A stretch of DNA of 22,660 bases from JAFARZ01 sp035651595 (GTDB lineage Bacteria > Actinomycetota > Actinomycetes > Streptosporangiales > Streptosporangiaceae). The position numbers and the translations under genes are program-made. Position 1 is the first letter of the stretch, and every line of letters begins with the position of its first letter. The stretch covers positions 1 through 22,660 of the forward strand of contig DASRFJ010000333.1 of the NCBI GenBank assembly GCA_035651595.1. Reading direction: 5' to 3'. The notes below the pieces were generated by a model. The model was not told the DNA's origin and did not search any database. It worked only from the letters and a program-made list of their open reading frames with translations. Shown piece by piece: positions 1-8,500 of this stretch.

Positions 1-42
1 GGCGTTGCGCGGCGGCCAGCAGTTCCCGCCAAGCATCCCGGT

Positions 43-80
43 GCTAGGTCACTAGTCTCTAGTCAGCGCAGTGACCTAGC
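43..80. promoter_or_regulatory. 11-bp inverted repeat upstream of integrase remnant
   Basis: The arms GCTAGGTCACT (43-53) and AGTGACCTAGC (70-80) are perfect reverse complements separated by 16 bases. The spacer carries further CTAG/ACTAGT-like half sites. The repeat ends 23 bases before the ATG of the decayed integrase gene and just before its ribosome binding site (GAAGGGAG, 91-98), which is where an operator would sit. The ACTAGT-type half sites resemble those of some GntR-family regulators, but that assignment is inference. It may now be an orphan site, because the gene behind it is broken. Confidence 0.45.
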
Positions 81-103
81 TCCCCCGCCTGAAGGGAGCC
101 GTC

Positions 104-462
104 ATGACCGCCACCGCGACCCGCCGCGCCGCCCGGCGCCAGCCTGGCCGCCCGCTGAAGAGCCCGCTCGCCGTCCCCAGCGGGAACCCGGCATCACGCG
201 CAGAGCCGGGAACGCCGCTGGCGGCGTGGACAACCCTGAGCTGCCGCCGCGCACCCTGTAGCTCACTGAATTCACCGACCACCTGCGCATCACCAATAGC
301 CCCAAGACCGGCCGCCCGTACGAGGACACCACGATCAACACGTATGTGTATCCCGCCAAGGCCCTCGATGCGCGGATGACACAGCGGACATCGGTGGCGA
401 CTTCACCGCGGTCGATACCCGGATGCTGAACCGCTACTTCCGCGATTGCTACCAAAGGCGCG
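104..462 (+). pseudogene. Decayed tyrosine recombinase/integrase, N-terminal core-binding domain
   Basis: Pieces of one protein can be read across three frames. From the ATG at 104, behind ribosome binding site GAAGGGAG, comes a basic N-terminus. After a shift near 220-235 the frame reads ELPPRTL, then a TAG stop (259-261), then LTEFTDHLRITNSPKTGRPY and TTINTYVYPAKALDA. After a second shift near 380 it reads ADIGGDFTAVDTRMLNRYFR. This order matches the SAM-like core-binding domain of phage-type tyrosine recombinases. The catalytic C-terminal domain (the R..HxxR..Y residues) is absent. Two frameshifts and one stop make it non-functional. Downstream the sequence switches to a ricin-lectin tail. 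Family assignment is from motif memory and is fairly firm; the exact type of integrase is unknown. Confidence 0.65.
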
Positions 463-546
463 GCCAGGGCATCCACCGCCAACGGCGCCCTCGTCGAACT
501 GTGGACCTGCAACGGCAGCAGCAACCAGCAATGGATCCTCGGCTGA
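460..546 (+). pseudogene. C-terminal remnant of a ricin B-type (beta-trefoil) lectin
   Basis: Frame 1 reads AARASTANGALVELWTCNG, then SSNQQWILG and a TGA stop at 544-546. The pattern STANG..v.LWtCNGs.nQQW is the last repeat of a ricin-type beta-trefoil (CBM13-like) carbohydrate-binding domain, including the closing QxW motif. Only about 28 residues survive, with no start of their own, joined directly to the integrase remnant. In actinomycetes these domains usually end secreted glycoside hydrolases, so the catalytic part of such an enzyme was probably lost here. The motif is clear; the parent protein cannot be named. Confidence 0.6.
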
Positions 547-769
547 CACCCCATCCGGGATATAGACGCGTCCCGGAGAACGATCTGCACGGTGTGCGGG
601 CCAGCTGGCGGCCAGTCTCGCACACAGTGCCAGCGAGCGGCCGCCGGCCGCTACCCGGGTAACGCCCGCTCACGCCGTCGGCTGGTGGGCAGTTCTCCGG
701 TAGCGGCGTCGCTGACGGCGGGCTTGCCTGGAGTTGAAAGCGTTCAGGCAGCCCGGTGAAAGGCAGCTG

Positions 770-788
770 ACGTAGCCAGCCGCTACGT
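770..788. promoter_or_regulatory. Perfect 7-bp inverted repeat upstream of the beta-helix/lectin gene
   Basis: ACGTAGC (770-776) and GCTACGT (782-788) flank the 5-base spacer CAGCC. Weaker pairing (CAGC/GCTG) extends outward. It lies 40 bases before the ribosome binding site of the secreted lectin gene, a plausible place for an operator or a leader hairpin. A partial LacI-type sequence, TGAAAGCGTTCA (735-746), lies further upstream. No regulator can be named. Confidence 0.3.
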
Positions 789-841
789 TGCGCTGGGCTG
801 ATCCGGCCCGGAAGTTCAGGCTGTCTTGGAGGAAAGACCTC

Positions 842-2380
842 ATGGGCGTTTTCGGTGGTGGCCTGCTGGGTCACCGTGTGGTTGCGCGGGCGGCGGCAGT
901 TGCCGTCGCAGTGGCCTGCCTGGCGGGTTTCGCGGTGGGTTGGGCGGGGCCCGGCGAGGCGGCATCGTGCCTGCCGTCCGGCACCGACGCGGATATCGCT
1001 GCGGCGCTGACCGGTACCGGCGCTCAGGCTGTGCTGTGCCCGGGCGCCGTGTTCACTGTTGCTCACACGGTCAGGTTCACCGCACCTGGCCAGGAGATTT
1101 ACACCCAAGGTCTGCCTGACGACGCTAGCCGAGCCGTCTTGCGTATCACCAGCAGCGATCTCACGACGGCCGTCAGCGGCCTCGATCAGCCGGATTCGGC
1201 GGTAAAAAGCATCCAGGTCGATGGGAACATGCCCGCGCTCGGCCAGCTGAGCGGAGGCGCACTGGTGGAGATGGGCGGCTCCGGCACTGGCCAGGTCGTT
1301 CAGGACATTGCCGCCTATAACACCAGAAGCTGGTCAACGCTGCATTTGTTCGAGGGAGTGGTCAGCGGCAACGTACCGCAGTGCCAGGGAGCGCAGATCC
1401 TCGACAACACGATCGGGCCGGCCGGGACCGCCTCGCCCGCCGGCAACCTGGCGGACGGGATCTCACTGGGATGCGGTCACAGCCTGGTCCAGGGCAACAC
1501 AGTCACCGACGCGACCGACGGCGCGATCGTCGTCTTCGGCGCGCCAGGTTCCACCATCAAGGGCAACACGATCGTCGCGGACTCACAGCGGCTGCTTGGC
1601 GGGATCAACATGGTTGACTACGCGCCCGTGAACGGCAACTACAGCGGCACGACCGTCACCGGCAACGTCATTGACGGCAAGGGTGCCTACATCGAGGTCG
1701 GCATCGGCATGGGGCCGCAGATCTGGGGCTGCGGCCAAGGCTGGCAGGGCACCAACTACGGCGGTGCCGTGACCGGCAACCTGGTGGAAGGCGAGAACGT
1801 CGGATACGGCTATGCCGTCAACGGCGTGACGGACTGGACCATTACCGCAAACACAGACACGGCCCGGCATGTCGGCGTCGTGTCCCAAGGCTGCGGCACC
1901 ACTCCGGCCCAGCCGGCTGCCTTCCTGGTGCAGTCGGCGACATCAAGCACCTTGCAGCCCGGCTTTGCCAGCGGCAATCTCGACGGTGTCGTCGGCGTGT
2001 CAGAGCCTGACATCCTCAGCGTCGGCCAGCCGCCAGCCGACTGCACATTCCTGGAGTCCGGGCAGGCGCTCTATCCGGACCAGTCCCTCGCCTCGTGCGA
2101 CGGGCGGTTCCACCTGATCTTGCAGCTTGACGGCAATCTCGTCCTCTATCAGGGCGCCAGCCCGCTGTGGGCGACCGCCACCAACGGCACCGGCCGCGCC
2201 GTCGCCATCATGCAAGACGACGGCAACTTCGTCATCTACGACGCGACGGGACATGCGGTCTGGGCGACCGGCACAGCCGGCCATCCAGGCGCCTATGCCG
2301 CCGCGCAGGACGACGGGAACTTCGTCATCTACGAAGGTGGCGGGCACCCGCTGTGGGCCACCGGCACCGGCGGCCGGTGA
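842..2380 (+). CDS. Secreted parallel beta-helix protein with C-terminal mannose-binding bulb-type lectin domain
   Basis: The 512-aa product starts at ATG 842, nine bases after GGAGG (828-832). An earlier in-frame ATG at 788 lacks such a site. Residues 1-40 are a Sec signal peptide: an arginine, a long Ala/Val core, and GEA before the cleavage point. Residues about 45-400 have short repeats rich in GN.I, G..V.GN and D.A/T.G turns, as in right-handed beta-helix (pectate-lyase-like) proteins. Residues about 410-512 are a B-lectin domain with three mannose-site motifs, all matching QxDxNxVxY: QLDGNLVLY (428), QDDGNFVIY (458) and QDDGNFVIY (489). The lectin should bind terminal mannose; the helix may be a polysaccharide lyase/hydrolase or only a scaffold. 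No catalytic residues can be assigned. A GH76 mannanase gene follows about 1.4 kb downstream on the same strand. Confidence 0.85.
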   Translation: MGVFGGGLLGHRVVARAAAVAVAVACLAGFAVGWAGPGEAASCLPSGTDADIAAALTGTGAQAVLCPGAVFTVAHTVRFTAPGQEIYTQGLPDDASRAVLRITSSDLTTAVSGLDQPDSAVKSIQVDGNMPALGQLSGGALVEMGGSGTGQVVQDIAAYNTRSWSTLHLFEGVVSGNVPQCQGAQILDNTIGPAGTASPAGNLADGISLGCGHSLVQGNTVTDATDGAIVVFGAPGSTIKGNTIVADSQRLLGGINMVDYAPVNGNYSGTTVTGNVIDGKGAYIEVGIGMGPQIWGCGQGWQGTNYGGAVTGNLVEGENVGYGYAVNGVTDWTITANTDTARHVGVVSQGCGTTPAQPAAFLVQSATSSTLQPGFASGNLDGVVGVSEPDILSVGQPPADCTFLESGQALYPDQSLASCDGRFHLILQLDGNLVLYQGASPLWATATNGTGRAVAIMQDDGNFVIYDATGHAVWATGTAGHPGAYAAAQDDGNFVIYEGGGHPLWATGTGGR

Positions 2381-2385
2381 GTGCG

Positions 2386-2405
2386 CCGCCGTTTCACGTC
2401 GGCGG
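2386..2405 (+). terminator. Candidate terminator hairpin after the lectin gene
   Basis: CCGCCG (2386-2391) and CGGCGG (2400-2405) form a perfect 6-bp stem with an 8-base loop, starting 6 bases after the stop codon. There is no T-run, which is common in actinomycetes. Confidence 0.4.
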
Positions 2406-2476
2406 ATGAGGGTGGCGCGAAATGAATGTGTCCTGAAAGCGGCGCCGGTAACCATGAGGTCGTACAAGGGTGTTCC

Positions 2477-2492
2477 GCATTCGAATGAATGC
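2477..2492. promoter_or_regulatory. Palindrome just upstream of the Cys-rich secreted protein gene
   Basis: CATTCGAATG (2478-2487) is a perfect 10-bp palindrome. It overlaps a second repeat, GCATTC (2477-2482)/GAATGC (2487-2492). It is the AT-richest spot in the gap and lies 8 bases before the ribosome binding site (AGAGGA, 2500-2505). It could be an operator overlapping the transcription start. The function is inference. Confidence 0.3.
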
Positions 2493-2514
2493 ATGACCGA
2501 GAGGAACTACGAGC

Positions 2515-3255
2515 ATGCAGCATTCCCGTCGTCGCCCCAGCCTCCTGCTGGCCGGCGTTCTGGCCGCCGGAGCCATTCTGGCTGGGCTTGCCGTCGGCCA
2601 GCCTCAGGCCTCGGCTGCCCCGGCCGGCCGCCCGGCCGCACCTGGCCAGGCGGTGCATGTCCTGGCCAGCGGCACCAGATCGCCGCACATGATCTATCCG
2701 TCGGGCTACGTCCGGGAAAGGGTGGCCGGCCCCGACGGAGCCAGCGCAATCGAAAGCATCCCCATATTCCACGTTACTTCCGCTGGCGTCCTCAACGGCA
2801 TTCACGCCTGCCGGGCGCTGAACAATGACACGATCAACCAGGGCGTGATGTGCGCGGACCTCTTCGCCGAACCCGATGGCAGCAATATCGGAGTCGAGGT
2901 CGCCCCGTTTGTCGAGGGCATGTGCCAGAACCTGGCTAACCCGAGCTTCTTCCCCGAGTGCGCGCAAATTACCATGACCTTCAGCGTAAACACGCCGCTC
3001 TTCCATGACGCCGGCGGCGCGTTCGAGGAGCAGTGCGCGCGGCACTTCAACGACCCCTGCAGCACGCCGCGCGAATTCTTCGAAGGCGAGAACTTCCCCA
3101 TACCAGGTGAGTGCAACTCGCAGCCAGGAGGCAAGAACGAGGTCTGGACCGTGATCAAGGGCGGCTCCGCCATCGAGCTCCCCGGAAGCGGCGTTTTCTC
3201 GGCCACCGCCACAGACTTTGCCTCTCAGCACGCAATAGTCTGCGGCGCTCTCTGA
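2515..3255 (+). CDS. Secreted cysteine-rich protein of unknown function
   Basis: The 246-aa product starts at ATG 2515, nine bases after AGAGGA. Residues 1-34 form a signal peptide: an RRR stretch, a Leu/Ala/Gly core, and ASA before the cut. A Pro/Ala/Gly-rich stretch follows to about residue 48. The mature part holds eight cysteines, enough for four disulfides, and no membrane segment, so it is probably a small folded extracellular protein. The C-terminal 105 residues are repeated, partly diverged, in the broken gene immediately downstream; shared anchors are MTFSVNT, NEVWTVI, GGSAIELP and SQHAI.CGAL. I do not recognise a named domain. Placed between a mannose-binding lectin and a GH76 mannanase on the same strand, it may belong to the same extracellular programme, but nothing in its sequence shows a catalytic role. 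Confidence 0.8.
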   Translation: MQHSRRRPSLLLAGVLAAGAILAGLAVGQPQASAAPAGRPAAPGQAVHVLASGTRSPHMIYPSGYVRERVAGPDGASAIESIPIFHVTSAGVLNGIHACRALNNDTINQGVMCADLFAEPDGSNIGVEVAPFVEGMCQNLANPSFFPECAQITMTFSVNTPLFHDAGGAFEEQCARHFNDPCSTPREFFEGENFPIPGECNSQPGGKNEVWTVIKGGSAIELPGSGVFSATATDFASQHAIVCGAL

Positions 3256-3261
3256 CCCGCC

Positions 3262-3716
3262 ATGCGCGACCCAAGAGTGCAGCATTCCCGCGGCCTGCTG
3301 GCGGGCGCTCTGGCCACCGGAGTAATCCTGGCCGGAGTCGTGACCGGGTCGGCCCAAGCCTCGACGGGGCCTGTCGGCCACCCGTCCGCTGGCGGCCAGG
3401 CGGCAGCAGCTTCCCGCGATGCGCGAACATCGCCATGACCTTCAGCGTGAACACGGCGACATTCCACAATGCCGGCGGCACGTTCTTCGACGAGTGCGGG
3501 CACAACGGCTTGCTTTGCGTAACGCCGCGGCAAAAAGCTGACGGTGAGCTCTTCGACATACCCGGTAACTGTGACATGAATGCGGGCGGCCCGAACGAGG
3601 TCTGGACCGTGATCTTCGGCGGCTCCGCTATAGAGCTCCCCGTATCCGCCGTCACCACAACCCTAGGCAACAATTTCGGCTCCCAGCACGCGATAATCTG
3701 CGGCGCTCTCTCCTGA
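3262..3716 (+). pseudogene. Decayed tandem paralogue of the Cys-rich secreted protein
   Basis: ATG 3262 opens a frame reading a good signal peptide (QHSRGLLAGALATGVILAG, ending SAQA), but it stops at TGA 3436-3438 after 58 codons. In another frame, from about 3408 to the TGA at 3714-3716, the C-terminal part of the neighbour reappears: SFPRCANIAMTFSVNT, then NEVWTVIFGGSAIELP, then SQHAIICGALS. About 90-100 middle residues of the parent are missing, and the two halves are out of frame. This is a tandem duplication followed by an internal deletion. The spacer to the parent gene is only 6 bases, and there is no strong ribosome binding site. Five of the eight cysteine positions remain. Confidence 0.75.
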
Positions 3717-3724
3717 TCCGCTGT

Positions 3725-3754
3725 CGTGGGGGTTCCCAGCGGGAGTCCCCCACG
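3725..3754 (+). terminator. Strong hairpin, likely terminator of the secreted-protein pair
   Basis: CGTGGGGG (3725-3732) pairs with CCCCCACG (3747-3754). The inner stem TTCCC/GGGAG, with one bulged T, continues to an AGC loop. It starts 8 bases after the paralogue's stop and precedes the GH76 gene, so GH76 probably has its own promoter. There is no T-run. Confidence 0.6.
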
Positions 3755-3804
3755 CGGCTGTCTGTGCCTGAGAACGAACCATTTATTGGAGGCGCATCCA
3801 AAGC

Positions 3805-5385
3805 ATGAGGCTTCAGTGGGCGTTGTCTTTCATCGCGGCGGCAGGGACTCTGACAGGCATCGTTGTCGCCGCACCACGAGCCGCCGCGCAGTCCTATCCG
3901 TCGACGCTGTGTGACAAGTACTGCGACGCGCGGGACCCGGCACTGGCCGCCGGGGACCGGATCGCGGCCACCAGCGTGGCCGGCGGGCGACGGCTGGCGC
4001 TGCATTTCGACGACGCCGACAATATGGCCTGGGCGTCGATCGACGGGGGCATGCCGGGTGACCAGGCGTGGCTGGACCGGTCCTTCGACGGCGGTTACGA
4101 CTGGTCACCCTACGGCTCCAAGCTCGGGGCGACCACGGTCCCGAGCGGCAACGCCGGCTGGCGCACCCTGATGTACAACCTGGATCAGTGGAGCAGCAGC
4201 AACCCGCTGGAAGGCGTGGTGCGGGCCTGCGGCCAGACAGGCGGCACCGTATCGTGCACCCCGTGGGCCCGGACCACCTGGAACGCAGCGGACAACCAGC
4301 GGGCGGCGGCTACCGCCCTCATGGAGTCCTACGACCTGGGTACCGGGCTGTTCGACCACAATACGGTCAGCAGCACCGGTTACGGCTGGTGGAACTCGGC
4401 GAACGACCTGACCGCGCTCATCGACAGCATCCGGGTCACGGGGATGGGCAGCTATCAGCCTGTGATCGGCTGGACATACTCGGCGAACAAACCCGCCGGC
4501 GTGGCCGGCGACACATACGGCGACTTCAAGAACAACTTCATCGACGACACCGGATGGTGGGCGATGACATGGATCGACGCCTACGACCTCACCCGGGACA
4601 GCGTCTACCTCACTACCGCCGAAGATGACGCTGACTACATGAACAGCTACTGGGATTCCACCTGCGGCGGCGGCGTGTGGTGGTCAACCGCCAGAACGTA
4701 CAAGAACGCCATCGCCAACGAGCTATACCTCTACGTCAACGCGGCGCTGCACAACCGGATTGCCGGCGATACGACATACCTGGACCGGGCCGAGGCCGAA
4801 CAGAACTGGTTCACCAAAAGCGGGATGATCAACAGCTCGAACCTCATCAACGACGGGCTGACTAACCAGCCGGGCGGGGCCTGCGCCAACAACGGCGGGT
4901 ACACCTGGACCTACAACCAGGGCGTGATCCTGGCGGGACTGACCGAGCTGTCCCGGGCGACGAACGACAATTCTTACCTGGCGCAGGCCGCAACGCTTGC
5001 CGATGCCTCGACCGGATCCAGTCAGCTCAACCCGGTGTCGGCCACTGCTCCTGATGGCGAGCTAGCCGACCCAGCCTCTGGCGTCACCAGCGGCGACGCA
5101 CCGACGTTCAAAGGTGCGTACATCCGCGGCCTGACCGAGCTTAACGGCGCCACCGGCAAGTACGGCTGCTATCTGGCCCGGCAATCGGCCGTCGCCTACC
5201 TCCACGATCGCAACCCGGCGGACCAGTACGGCTACGCGTGGGCGGGTCCGTGGTCGAGCACCGCACAGGACGGACCGGACCAGCCGACATCCGCACAGCA
5301 GGGCAGCGCGCTGTTCCTGGCGAATGCAGGCCCGGCATTCACCTCGCCGTCCGACCCCGCAGTCCAGACCGCGCTAACCTGCTGA
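3805..5385 (+). CDS. Secreted GH76-family alpha-1,6-mannanase
   Basis: The 526-aa product starts at ATG 3805, twelve bases after GGAGG (3788-3792). Residues 1-28 are a signal peptide ending AAA. An N-terminal domain of about 130 residues, common in actinomycete versions, precedes an (alpha/alpha)6-barrel region. The GH76 hallmark Asp-Asp pair is present in FIDDTGWWAMTWIDAYDLT (D247, D248). Other family-like segments are ANELYLYVNAALH, GGYTWTYNQGVILAGL and FKGAYIRGL. GH76 enzymes cut alpha-1,6-linked mannose backbones, as in fungal cell-wall mannan, outside the cell. The gene sits on the same strand as a mannose-binding lectin gene 1.4 kb upstream. Catalytic residues are intact and the length is normal, so it should be active. 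Assignment to GH76 is confident; the exact substrate is inferred. Confidence 0.92.
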   Translation: MRLQWALSFIAAAGTLTGIVVAAPRAAAQSYPSTLCDKYCDARDPALAAGDRIAATSVAGGRRLALHFDDADNMAWASIDGGMPGDQAWLDRSFDGGYDWSPYGSKLGATTVPSGNAGWRTLMYNLDQWSSSNPLEGVVRACGQTGGTVSCTPWARTTWNAADNQRAAATALMESYDLGTGLFDHNTVSSTGYGWWNSANDLTALIDSIRVTGMGSYQPVIGWTYSANKPAGVAGDTYGDFKNNFIDDTGWWAMTWIDAYDLTRDSVYLTTAEDDADYMNSYWDSTCGGGVWWSTARTYKNAIANELYLYVNAALHNRIAGDTTYLDRAEAEQNWFTKSGMINSSNLINDGLTNQPGGACANNGGYTWTYNQGVILAGLTELSRATNDNSYLAQAATLADASTGSSQLNPVSATAPDGELADPASGVTSGDAPTFKGAYIRGLTELNGATGKYGCYLARQSAVAYLHDRNPADQYGYAWAGPWSSTAQDGPDQPTSAQQGSALFLANAGPAFTSPSDPAVQTALTC

Positions 5386-5403
5386 CAGCCGCCGCTACGG
5401 CTG
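5386..5403 (+). terminator. Candidate terminator after GH76 gene
   Basis: CAGCCG (5386-5391) and CGGCTG (5398-5403) form a perfect 6-bp stem with a 6-base loop, directly after the stop codon. No T-run follows. Confidence 0.4.
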
Positions 5404-5529
5404 CGGTCACAGTGACGGCCACGAACTCGCCGCAGACTCGCTGTCGGTCTGCTGCCGCCCGGCTTCCGTAGACGTCGGGCGGATCCCGGGCGTCCCGCGG
5501 CGGGTGACGTGCCCGGTTATCCTGACCTG

Positions 5530-8500
5530 GTGCATTTCGGTGTGCTCGGGGCGGTGGCGGCCTGGACCCGGGACGGCAGGAAAGTCGAGGTTCGCGAGTC
5601 AAAGGTCCGTGCTCTGCTGGCGGTCCTGCTGGTAAACCCGGGGCGACCAGTGCCGGCCGGCCAGCTTATCGATGACCTGTGGGGAGCGGACCTGCCCGTC
5701 CATCCCGCCGGTGCCCTCCAGGGGAAGGTCAGCAGGCTGCGGCAGGCGCTTGACGCCGGCGAGCCGGGCAGCGGCGCGCTGATCGCGTTCCGGTCGTCGG
5801 GGTACCTGCTTCAGGTCGGCGATGACGCGCTGGACGAGCGCCGGTTCGCGGCTCTGGTGGAGCGCGCGGGCGCGGCCAGTGATCTGCGCGACCGGGCCGC
5901 GCTGCTGGCGGAGGCGCTGGGATTGTGGCGGGGTCCGGCGCTGGCGGACTGCGCCGATATGCTATTCGCCCAGCCGGTGATCGCGCGGCTAGAGGAGCAG
6001 CGGCTGACCGCGCTGGAAGAGCAGGCCGAAGCCCGGCTGGCGCTGGGCGAGCACATCCTGCTGGCCGGCGAGCTCGACGAGCTTGTCGCCCGTCACCCGC
6101 TGCGGGAGCGGCTGCGCGGCGCGCACATGATTGCCCTCTACCGGTCCGGCCGGCAGGCCGAGGCGGTGCGGACCTATAACGAGCTGCGCGGCAAGCTGGC
6201 CGAGGATCTCGGCCTGGATCCCGGGCCGAGCCTTGCCGCGCTGTATCAGGCCATGCTGGAGCAATCCCCGGCCCTGCAGGCGGTACCGGCCCCGCCTACC
6301 CTGGCGACCCGCCCGCGGACCAACCTTCCCGCCATGCTCACGGACCTGGTCGGCCGAGCCCCGGCGGTCGCCGAGCTGCGCGGCCTGCTGACCGAACGGC
6401 GGCTGGTGACCCTCACCGGGCCCGGCGGCGTGGGCAAGACGCGGCTGGCCATCGAGACCGCGGCTCAGTCGGCGGCTGCCTTCCCCGACGGCACTTGGCT
6501 GGTCGAGATGGCCGGCCCCTCGCCCGTCACGGCACTCAGTCCTGCGGATGAGGTCATGTCGGTCATTGGCATTCGGAACGACAGCTCTGCTTCGGCCGCC
6601 GACCTGCTACGGGACGCGTTGCGCGACAGCCGTTCGCTGCTGGTCCTGGACAACTGCGAGCATCTGATCGGCGAAGTCGCCACGCTGGCCGCACGGCTGC
6701 TCCAGTCCGCTCCCGAACTGCGCGTCATGGTGACCAGCAGAGAACCGCTGATGATCGCCGGTGAAGTTGTCTGGGCGGTACCTCCGCTGGACCTGCCCGA
6801 CCCCGGCACCGAGCACGAGCCCGCAGCCCTGGCTCGCTTCGGTGCCGTCCGGCTGTTTACCATGCGCGCCGAGGCGTCCGCCCCGGGTTTCCGGCTGGAT
6901 GACGCCAACGCCCAGGCTGTCGCTGGGCTTTGCCGTCGGCTCGACGGGATCCCACTGGCGCTGGAACTCGCGGCGACCCGGGTCAGGACGCTTGGCGTCC
7001 ACGAGCTCCTCGCCCGGCTCGACGACCGGTTCCGGCTGCTAGCGACCGGGCACCGGGACGCCCCACCGCGCCAGCAGACGCTGTGGGGCGTCATCGACTG
7101 GAGCTGGGAACTGCTCACCGAGCCGGAGCGGATCGTCCTGCGGCGACTGGCGGTGATGGCGGACGGCTGCGACCTGCCGGCCGCCGAAGCTATCTGCGGT
7201 GATCATGAACTAGACGTCCCTGCCTTGCTATCCCGGCTGGTGGACCGCTCCCTCGTCGTGGTCGCCGAGCAGCCGGACGGTCCGCGCTACCGGTTGCTGG
7301 AAAGCGTCGCCGCCTACAGCCTGCACCGCCTGCGGGAGGCAGGCGAGCACCGTCGAGTGCTGCGGCGGCACCGCCAGTTCTACGGCGATCTCGCCGAACG
7401 CGCGGCGACACGCCTGCGCGGATACGACCAGCGGTCCTGGCTCAGGTGCCTGGACGCTGAGGCGGCCAACCTGCACGCCGCGCTCGGTTCCGCGACCTCT
7501 GACGGTGACCCCGCCGCGCTCCGGATGGCCAACGCCCTGGCCTGGTACTGGCTGCTCAGCGGCCGGCTGGCGCAGGCCCGGCGAACGCTGGCGGAGGCGC
7601 TTGCCCTCCGCGGCGGATCAGCCTCCGAGCGAGCCACTGCCGTCGCGTGGCATAGCGGTTTCGCGACCCTCGCCGGGGATCGCAACGCCGCCCCGCCGCT
7701 CAATGAGATCGACGACCCTGACACACGAGCCCTGCTGCGCTGGTTTCATGCCTTCGTCGCGTCGGATTTCGGCGACCCCTCGGTGGCCGAGGCCATGCTT
7801 GACGACGCGGTCGCGAGCTTCCGGGCGGCCAGCGACCAGTGGGGTATAGCGGCGGCCTTGAGCACACGCGCCAAGCTCGCGATGATCCGCGGCGACAATG
7901 CCGCCACCCAGCGGCTCGCCCAGCAGAGCCTGACGATGTTCCGCGAGCTCGGTGACCGCTGGGGACAACTGCAAGCCATCGAATGGCTCGGCGCCGCGGT
8001 AGCACCCGTCGACCGCGAGCAGGCAGAACGGCTGCATCGCGACGGCTTGCGGATGGCAGAGGAGCTCGGCCTGTGGCCGCAGGCGGCCGATGCCCTGTCC
8101 TGGCTGGGCTGGAGCGCGCTACGCGCCGGTGACCTTGGCCAGGCGCGGGAACTTCTCCGCCGCGGCATGCGGCTCGCGGCCGAGCAGAGCTACCAGCCGG
8201 GGCAGGTTTTCGCCGAGCTCGGGCTCGGCCAGACCGCGCGCCAGGACGGCAAGCTCGACAGCGCCGAGGCTCACCTGCGCAACGTGCTGCGGGCAAGCCG
8301 GCGTACCGGGTCCGCGCCGGACGTGGCTCGCATCGCCGCGCTGTCCGAACTCGGCTTCATCGACGAGCAGCGCGGCGAGCCGGCGACCGCCCGCGCATAT
8401 CATCTGCGATCCCTCACCGCGGCGACCAGACTCGGCGACCCTCAGTCTGTGGCCCAGGCACTCACCGGCCTGGCCGGCGTGCATGCGCTCCTCGGCCAGG

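Noticed and set aside
636..652. Hairpin AGCGGCC-GCC-GGCCGCT as a terminator
   Set aside because: A perfect 7-bp stem, but it follows only a pseudogene, has no T-run, and such GC palindromes are common by chance here.
449..1108. A 219-codon open frame on the - strand
   Set aside because: Covers antisense of the lectin remnant and of the beta-helix gene start; no motif and no ribosome binding site.
2329..3381. A 350-codon open frame on the - strand
   Set aside because: Antisense to the Cys-rich secreted gene, whose signal peptide and paralogue support the + strand.
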